DNA from: Nyssa sinensis
Taxonomy: Eukaryota; Streptophyta; Magnoliopsida; Cornales; Nyssaceae
Reading direction: 5' to 3'
Length of the DNA: 64,000 nucleotides
NCBI GenBank assembly: GCA_008638375.1
Contig: CM018048.1
Coordinates: forward strand, 7,683,589 to 7,747,588
The notes under the pieces were generated by a model. The model saw nothing but the letters and a program-made list of their open reading frames with translations, was not told where the DNA came from and did no database searches. The position numbers and the translations under genes are program-made. Shown piece after piece: positions 58,983 to 64,000 of this stretch; the first letter of the stretch is position 1; each line of letters starts with the position of its first letter.

Positions 58983-59469
58983 ATTAACAGAAGGCTTTCG
59001 AGAAAATGTGTAAAAGAAAAAGAAGAAGGAGAGTGAAACAAAAACAGATAGATAGAAACTAGCAATTACCAGAAGGAGAAGGCTAGAACTCAGGTTACAA
59101 TGGCCGAAAACTGTCCAATGTTGCCTGAAATTGCACGTTTTGCCAAGGAGAACGCTCGAGCACAATTTGAAAATATTTGAAATATGTAAACAGATTTCAA
59201 ACAACTTCCAAACAACTTACTCCACTATTTATAAGAACCGCCACTTAATGCCTTGAAAGTATAAAAGGGCATTATTCAAATGTCTCGAGAAACCAAAAAA
59301 CGGCTGAAATAATAATGGTCTCAATCACCAAAACGACAACACGCGTGATAATAAATACGACGGTTGTCATCCCCTCAGAATACGGAACCAAACATTAAAT
59401 TGATAAAAGCACGTGACCCTTCCAAAAACCCTATACCAAGTTCTATACGCATGCTCAGAACTAAGGCTC
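58983..59469 (+). other. Remaining Tat 3' region before the polypurine tract
   Basis: It is the original upstream region of the antisense gene (minus strand) and the 3' untranslated region of the element. No coding sequence. It shares the CTCGG.GGGGGAGTAGCT end with 1210-1232. Confidence 0.6.
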
Positions 59470-59483
59470 GGAGGGGGAGTAGC
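59470..59483 (+). other. Polypurine tract of the Tat element
   Basis: GGAGGGGGAGTAG directly precedes the 3' LTR. The left Tat element has the equivalent GGGGGGGAAGTAG before 1232. Confidence 0.75.
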
Positions 59484-59981
59484 TAATACGCCAAAAATAT
59501 CCTAACCAATCAATATATGACACGTGTCTAGCTCTGTCTACCAACCTCGTAATGATGGGACAGGTACGGATAAGAAAGGATGACGCGAGTCATTATAATG
59601 AAACAACCGCCTTTTGACATACAACATACCCTAGTCTTACAGAGTGGCGAAAAAAAGTTCCTAGCCCTGCAAAGTAGCATGGCCGGTGGCAACTATGACG
59701 TATATAATCATGATAAAGCAGTCCCATCGCTTGGCATTGAATTGACTATTCACACTGGCTTATAAATAAGACTGGAGAGGTATGCAGGGAGGGGATCAGA
59801 ATTTATCTCTACCATCAAAAACAACAATGTCATCTTAAAATATCTTTTTTATCTCCTCTAATTTAACCATCGGAGTGGCTACCACCGGAGCCCTCCCTGG
59901 TGGCAATCTAATTTTATTTGTATCTAGGATATGCTTGAAGGAGGAACTTGAGCTTTGACGAAGTCGAAAAGTGCAGCATCA
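59484..59981 (+). repeat. 3' LTR of the Tat element (498 bp)
   Basis: It begins TAATACGCC, with the canonical TG mutated to TA, and ends GCAGCATCA. A 98-bp block present in the 5' LTR (46140-46237) is missing after CTCTGT. Confidence 0.9.
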
Positions 59982-59986
59982 ACTAA

Positions 59987-60277
59987 GCTCAAGTCTAATA
60001 CAGAGCTATGCAGAAGTGTGGTCCGCAGCTTTTAAAAAGGCTCTCCCTCGGCTATGTGTGACCGTAACATGAGGCTTAATTTCTTGCACTTCCCTTGTCT
60101 CATGTTTGCAATTTTACCATCTATGGCACCAAAGTGTATTAATTTGTCTGCAAACAATTAATATAACATGCATTTTATATCTCAAAATTATGGCTTTCTA
60201 ACATTGCCTCTCCTACCCAACAAAGTGAGGCTAGCCCAATTCGCCACTCATGAATCCTCTCAAAGAAAAAGCTTAAT
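59987..60277 (+). other. Host DNA between the Tat element and the DC1 gene remainder
   Basis: It resembles intron or decayed DC1 coding sequence. The stretch 60110-60205 recurs in diverged form at 61129-61336. Confidence 0.4.
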
Positions 60278-60787
60278 GGTACAATCTATGTTTGCCTTGA
60301 ATGCCGCTTCATTGTGGATAAGTCATGTGCTGAATTACCGTTTGAGATCAAACAACCCTTTCACCCACTTCACCCTCTTGTCCTTGGTGGTGCACGTGGT
60401 ATGTATAAAATATGCAATGCATGCTTGGGTTCTTTCTATGGTTTGCTGAAGGCCAGCATAAAGTTTGAACTTCACCAGCCCCCTCATGTTTTCTTTAAAT
60501 TTCAATTCTCTGAATCTCCTTGTCGGTGCATCAATTGTAATTGTAACTGCTATACCCCTTTCTTTCGTTGGGTACAATGCGATATCAATCTCCATCTCCA
60601 TTGCTTCCGACATTATCGCTTACTGGCAAGGATAAATTTCATGACTCATGAGCATTTCCTCACACTCACCAAATCTTTTATCAAGCATTTTTCAGATGAC
60701 TATGAATCGCCAAAGCATTATTGCGACAGTTGTGAGCATAAAAGATCTCTTCAGCTGATCATAATATTACTGAAAATCTTTAAATAA
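60278..60787 (+). pseudogene. DC1-domain (Cys/His-rich C1) protein, right part
   Basis: The frame from 60278 reads GTIYVCLECRFIVDKSCAEL, FHPLHPLVLGGARGMYK, CNACLGSFYG, CINCNCNC...FRWVQCDINLHLHC, EHFLTLTKSF and HYCDSCEHKR. This is two to three degenerate DC1 repeats (HPL...C..C......C..C.F.LH..C). Such proteins bind zinc through their Cys/His clusters; individual functions are mostly unknown. The left parts of the same gene lie at 39153-39220 and 45932-46036, separated by two retrotransposons. Spacing within the repeats is irregular, which suggests decay or unseen introns. Confidence 0.7.
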
Positions 60788-61364
60788 CAATTGATGAATT
60801 TGAGGTTAAAGCTACAGATCCAAACACAAATAAGCTACTTTTTTTTTGGAGGGTAATTTTGAAGAACCTACTTTATCTAATATTTAAAAGAACTAAGTGA
60901 TACATTTTAGTACTCACTTTATTTAATGATCTAAAAGAACTAAGTGAGAAAAAGGAGGCATATTCCGTCTTGAAATACTAGTGTTTTCTCTTGGCTGATT
61001 TGGCCTACAAGAGGCCAGGTAGCTGGTTTAGGTTAATTTCTCTTGTACCCAAAAAGAAAAAGAAACACTAATTTTTTCTTTTTGGTTTGGAAATTGGGTA
61101 CATGCATCTTGATCCACTTGATTGCAATTTTTACCATATATATGGCAACAAAGTACTGTATTAATCTATCCGCAAAAGCTTATATTATAACATTTCATTT
61201 CTATCTCAAAAACAAGAACAAATCATGTAGTGAATTAATTATGTCTGCACTTTGACTAGTTGCTCTACATAAGTAATCAATTTTAAAAATTAACAACATT
61301 AATAATTATAAACCAAAATTGTGGCTTTCTAAGATCAGTTGTATCTCTTACACGATTTGTTGTC
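60788..61364 (+). other. Intron-like spacer in the DC1 gene
   Basis: It is AT-rich with no coding block. It contains 61129-61336, a diverged partial copy of 60110-60205 (TGCAATTTTTACCAT.TATATGGCA, TGTATTAAT, ATCTCAAAA, GTGGCTTTCTAA). Confidence 0.45.
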
Positions 61365-61637
61365 TTGATTATTCTGATGGTAACGCAAGAAGATATACCT
61401 TCACTAGGGGATGTGAATTTTGACAACTCTGGCAGGACAGTTGGAGAAGACTCTGATGAGCAGGCCGGTCATGTAGAAGTGGAGGAAGAGGAAGAGGATC
61501 AAGAGAGTGATCGAACATTAGTCTCCACCCTTGCCCACCTAGATGAAGAGATTGAGGCACAAACAACAAAATTAGAGGCACTCAAGCAGAAACGTTCACT
61601 TCTTGAGTTTAAAGCTCAAATCATGAAGAGTGCTTGA
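61365..61637 (+). pseudogene. C-terminal exon of the DC1 gene: acidic linker and coiled coil
   Basis: The open stretch reads an acidic linker (VEEEEEDQESDRT) followed by a heptad-rich helix (LDEEIEAQTTKLEALKQKRS) and stops at TGA 61635-61637. DC1 proteins of eudicots often end this way, so I assign it to the same broken gene. Its true 5' splice boundary is not clear; the preceding ~40 bases are also open in frame. Confidence 0.5.
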
Positions 61638-63012
61638 CTAAGGCTTTAACATCACGGTGGAGCATCCAGTGTTAGCCGCGGTGTTGTGGTAAGTGAATAC
61701 TATTGCTTTGTATGTTCAAGTGGTTCCTTGTCAAAAATTTATGTTTGAAAGGCTATATTTACCATCACCTAATGTGTCCTTTTCAACTTGTCTCTTCTGT
61801 TGATTATGCAAGTTATAATATAGCTGTTAAAACTAATGTTGTATTTAGATGAAGTTAGAAAGAATAATTTAAAAATCTCCCTGACCGGCAAAAGATTTAT
61901 GCCTTTGTTTTGGAGGTCAAGAAGAAGTAGGGGTTAGAGTAGAATGAGAAGTCGACTGTGCCAGCACTAGAAAATATGCTTTCATTTCAATAAAGCTTCT
62001 GAGTTTTGTTTTTGCTTTTAATGGGCAACTCTTTTGTGGTTCTCTCTTTGATTACTTGGATTTTTGTTGCTAGTAGCTTTTGTCATTTTGGCTTCTTTTC
62101 TCTTTGGGGATGAAGGTTTTGAGCAACTCTAATAATAGAAGTTAGGTAGTACATAATACATTATTGGGATATTCAAGGGGTGTCCAAGGGGGGTCATAGT
62201 TTCCCAAAAGATTTGAAAAATCTAACACTATGTTTGGATGGAAGAAATTAGAAAGAAAGGGAAGGGAAGGAGAAGGAATGAGAGTTTATATCACGATTGT
62301 TTTAAAAATTAGGAAGGAAAGGGAGGGAGAGGGAGGGAGGGAGAGCTTAACCCTTATTTTAGCAATTTTGTTATCTCTCCAAAAATGGGAGGAAATGACG
62401 GGAAATGAAACAAGGATTTAATGAATTTTTAATAATACCAATATTACCCTTAAAATTGTAAAAGTCAAAATAAAAATGACACCTCTATCCTAAGGTATCC
62501 AAATACACATCCAAATCCTTTCCTTTCCTTTCCTTTCCTTTCTTTCCTTTATCATTTCCAAACAAGATGAAAGGATTATATTAGTCTTTTCTTTCATTTC
62601 CTTTCCTTTCATTAGTTGTCCAAACATAAAGGAGGGATTACCCTCTCCTCTCCTCTCTTTTCCTTTCCCTCATAATTAATACTATCATCTCCTTTCCTTT
62701 TCCTCCTACTTATCCAAACGAATGTATCCTCTATAAATAAAGTAAAATTGGGTAACAATAAAAAGTTTGATTAACTTTAAACTAAAATAAAAGTGGGTTT
62801 ACACATTATTTGAAGATGGTCCATATGAAAATATATTATCCTCTATAAATAAATTAAGAATATATATTGGATTGCTCCAAATATCAAGAAGTGAATGAAA
62901 AATTAATTTCGAATATCGCCACTTGAACATGGTAACATAAATTTGTGAAAAGCTTGTGTCCCATATTGGTTGGACATAAAGCTTTAAGTAAATACATATA
63001 CAATTACCTTGT
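61638..63012. other. 3' flank with a purine/pyrimidine-rich repeat
   Basis: The first ~400 bases look like the DC1 3' untranslated region. From about 62220 to 62740 there are long GGAAAGGGAGGGAGG-type runs on one side and TCCTTTCCTTTCCTTTCC runs on the other. TGTTTGGATGGAAG (62231) and TCCAAACATAAAGGAGG (62620) lie in inverted orientation, the pattern of a non-autonomous DNA element; its ends were not fixed. Confidence 0.45.
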
Positions 63013-63480
63013 CCTGTCCCATAACAAACTGGCTTGAGCTTGGGTTGCAATATATATTTTTTTGAAGAAAGTTTATTTAATTTTTTTTTTTCTGAAAAAA
63101 GTTCTGTTTTAGCATTCCCAAATCGCTACTGCATTAAACGTGACTGTTAGCAATATTGTCTTCACTAAATAGGCATATCAGTTCAAACTGACACTTTATG
63201 TCTATCCTTTATGAATAGAAGTGACCTTGGTGGGCTCACCACACACACGCACCACCCTGTCCCATACCAGACTAAGTCAGGCTTGGGCCTAAGTTGTAGT
63301 ATACATTTTTTTGGCGAAAACTTATTTAATATTTTATTTAATTTTTCTAGAAAACGTTACTATTTTAACATCCCAAAAAGCTTCCGCATTAAACGTGACT
63401 GTTAGCAATATTGTCTTTACCAAACTAGCATTTCAATTCAAATTGAAGCTTCATGTCTATTTTCCATGAATAGAAGCTAC
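63013..63480. repeat. Tandem duplication, period 243 bp
   Basis: Copies 63013-63255 and 63256-63480 both begin CCTGTCCCATA. They share GCATTAAACGTGACTGTTAG and CAATATTGTCTT, and end ATGAATAGAAG. Substitutions and small indels show it is not recent. Confidence 0.85.
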
Positions 63481-64000
63481 TGTCAGACCCTAAGTAAGCT
63501 TAGTCGTCATGGACATACTTGGTGGCACCTTGCACCAAGTCATGATCCAAGTCAGGCAAGTAAGGTGGTGATAACCTTACACAAGAAATCATGGTTGTTC
63601 CTATTAGGCCAAAGAATTGTACTTTAGCATATATATGAAGGAGTTGGTCTTTCCCACTAAGTTATGGTGTTGTAAGGGATTATGTCTATTCCCGTCGGAC
63701 CGACAATTGTTTCTAAGACATATATAGGGGGGTCTTCCTCCCCACCACCCCAAGGCATAAGAGCAACATATCTAGACAAGCCTTGGAACAACATAGCTTG
63801 CCCAAGCCCTATGGACCGTTAAGTGTTGGCTACTTGGATTGGGGTGGAGCATAGGGCATAGCTTGTTGGCATTGCAGTTGGATTCGATATGACTCAGTGG
63901 CTGAATTACATTGGCAACGTGGGAATGACTATGGCAATTGAAGGTTGACTAAAAAAGTGTCATGGCATGTGTAGGACACATGACTTGACAGCATAACATG
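63481..64000 (+). repeat. Possible LTR start, cut by the window edge
   Basis: The sequence begins TGTCAGACCCTAAGTAAGC, an LTR-like TGTCA start, right after the tandem duplication, and stays non-coding to the end. No polypurine tract or target duplication can be checked because the other end is outside the window. Confidence 0.3.

Larger units (their letters stand above)
46086..59981 (+). mobile_element. Complete Tat-lineage Ty3/gypsy retrotransposon (13.9 kb)
   Basis: It is flanked by a perfect target duplication, ACTAA (46081-46085, 59982-59986). Order: 5' LTR, PBS, gag-pro-pol (46752-52416) with RT, RNase H, a second RNase H-like domain and integrase, a minisatellite (52455-52795), an antisense spliced gene (53232-55242), a nested solo LTR (55244-58977), a polypurine tract and the 3' LTR. 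The extra RNase H domain and the antisense ORF after pol are marks of the Tat group (Retand/TatIV/Ogre relatives). Without the nested LTR it is about 10.2 kb. Hand alignment of the LTRs gives about 28 differences in 498 shared positions, so it is not young. The coding region is dead. Confidence 0.93.

Overview
This is nuclear DNA of a flowering plant, most likely a eudicot. The evidence is AT-rich intergenic DNA, plant-type introns, several layers of LTR retrotransposons, and recognisable plant gene families: an LRR receptor kinase, DC1 zinc-finger protein, class III peroxidase, ERD2-like receptor and AP180/ANTH protein. The species cannot be fixed from the sequence. No rRNA, tRNA gene, CRISPR array or bacterial-type operon is visible. 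Only one long gene looks potentially functional, the receptor kinase at 30277-33861 on the minus strand. Everything else is transposon or gene remnant.

Layout. 1-1844 is the 3' end of a Tat-lineage Ty3/gypsy element. It may sit inside a ~3.7-kb solo LTR whose right part is 1845-4593. 4594-7405 is AT-rich. 7406-8804 is a decayed PIF/Harbinger transposase. 8951-10327 is a dead Ty1/copia pol, followed by LTR-like sequence to 11767. 12187-15224 is a solo LTR. 18036-24060 is another solo LTR, split by a third (18835-21797) in the opposite orientation. The split LTR lies inside what appears to be a small host gene, with signal-peptide exon and TATA box near 24.5-24.65 kb and 3' exons at 17.0-17.5 kb. 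27332-27550 is a peroxidase first-exon pseudogene, and 28666-29050 is a LINE remnant.

30277-33861 encodes a two-exon LRR receptor kinase. Its activation segment carries a 45-bp in-frame duplication. About 34.5-38.8 kb is bounded by imperfect inverted repeats. It contains, on one strand, fragments of at least two and probably three unrelated genes (an ERD2-like exon, two AP180/ANTH exons and an unidentified tail), which is the architecture of a Pack-MULE.

39153-61637 is a DC1 (Cys/His-rich) host gene broken by two LTR retrotransposons. One is an Athila-type deletion derivative (39221-45931, target duplication GATAC). The other is a 13.9-kb Tat element (46086-59981, target duplication ACTAA). 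The Tat element carries gag-pro-pol on the plus strand and a spliced antisense gene downstream of pol, and it was itself hit by a 3.7-kb solo LTR (55244-58977, target duplication ACATG). 61638-64000 holds short repeats, a 243-bp tandem duplication and a possible LTR start at the window edge.

The insertion order can be read from nested target-site duplications. All boundaries, translations and splice sites were read by eye; no database search was run.
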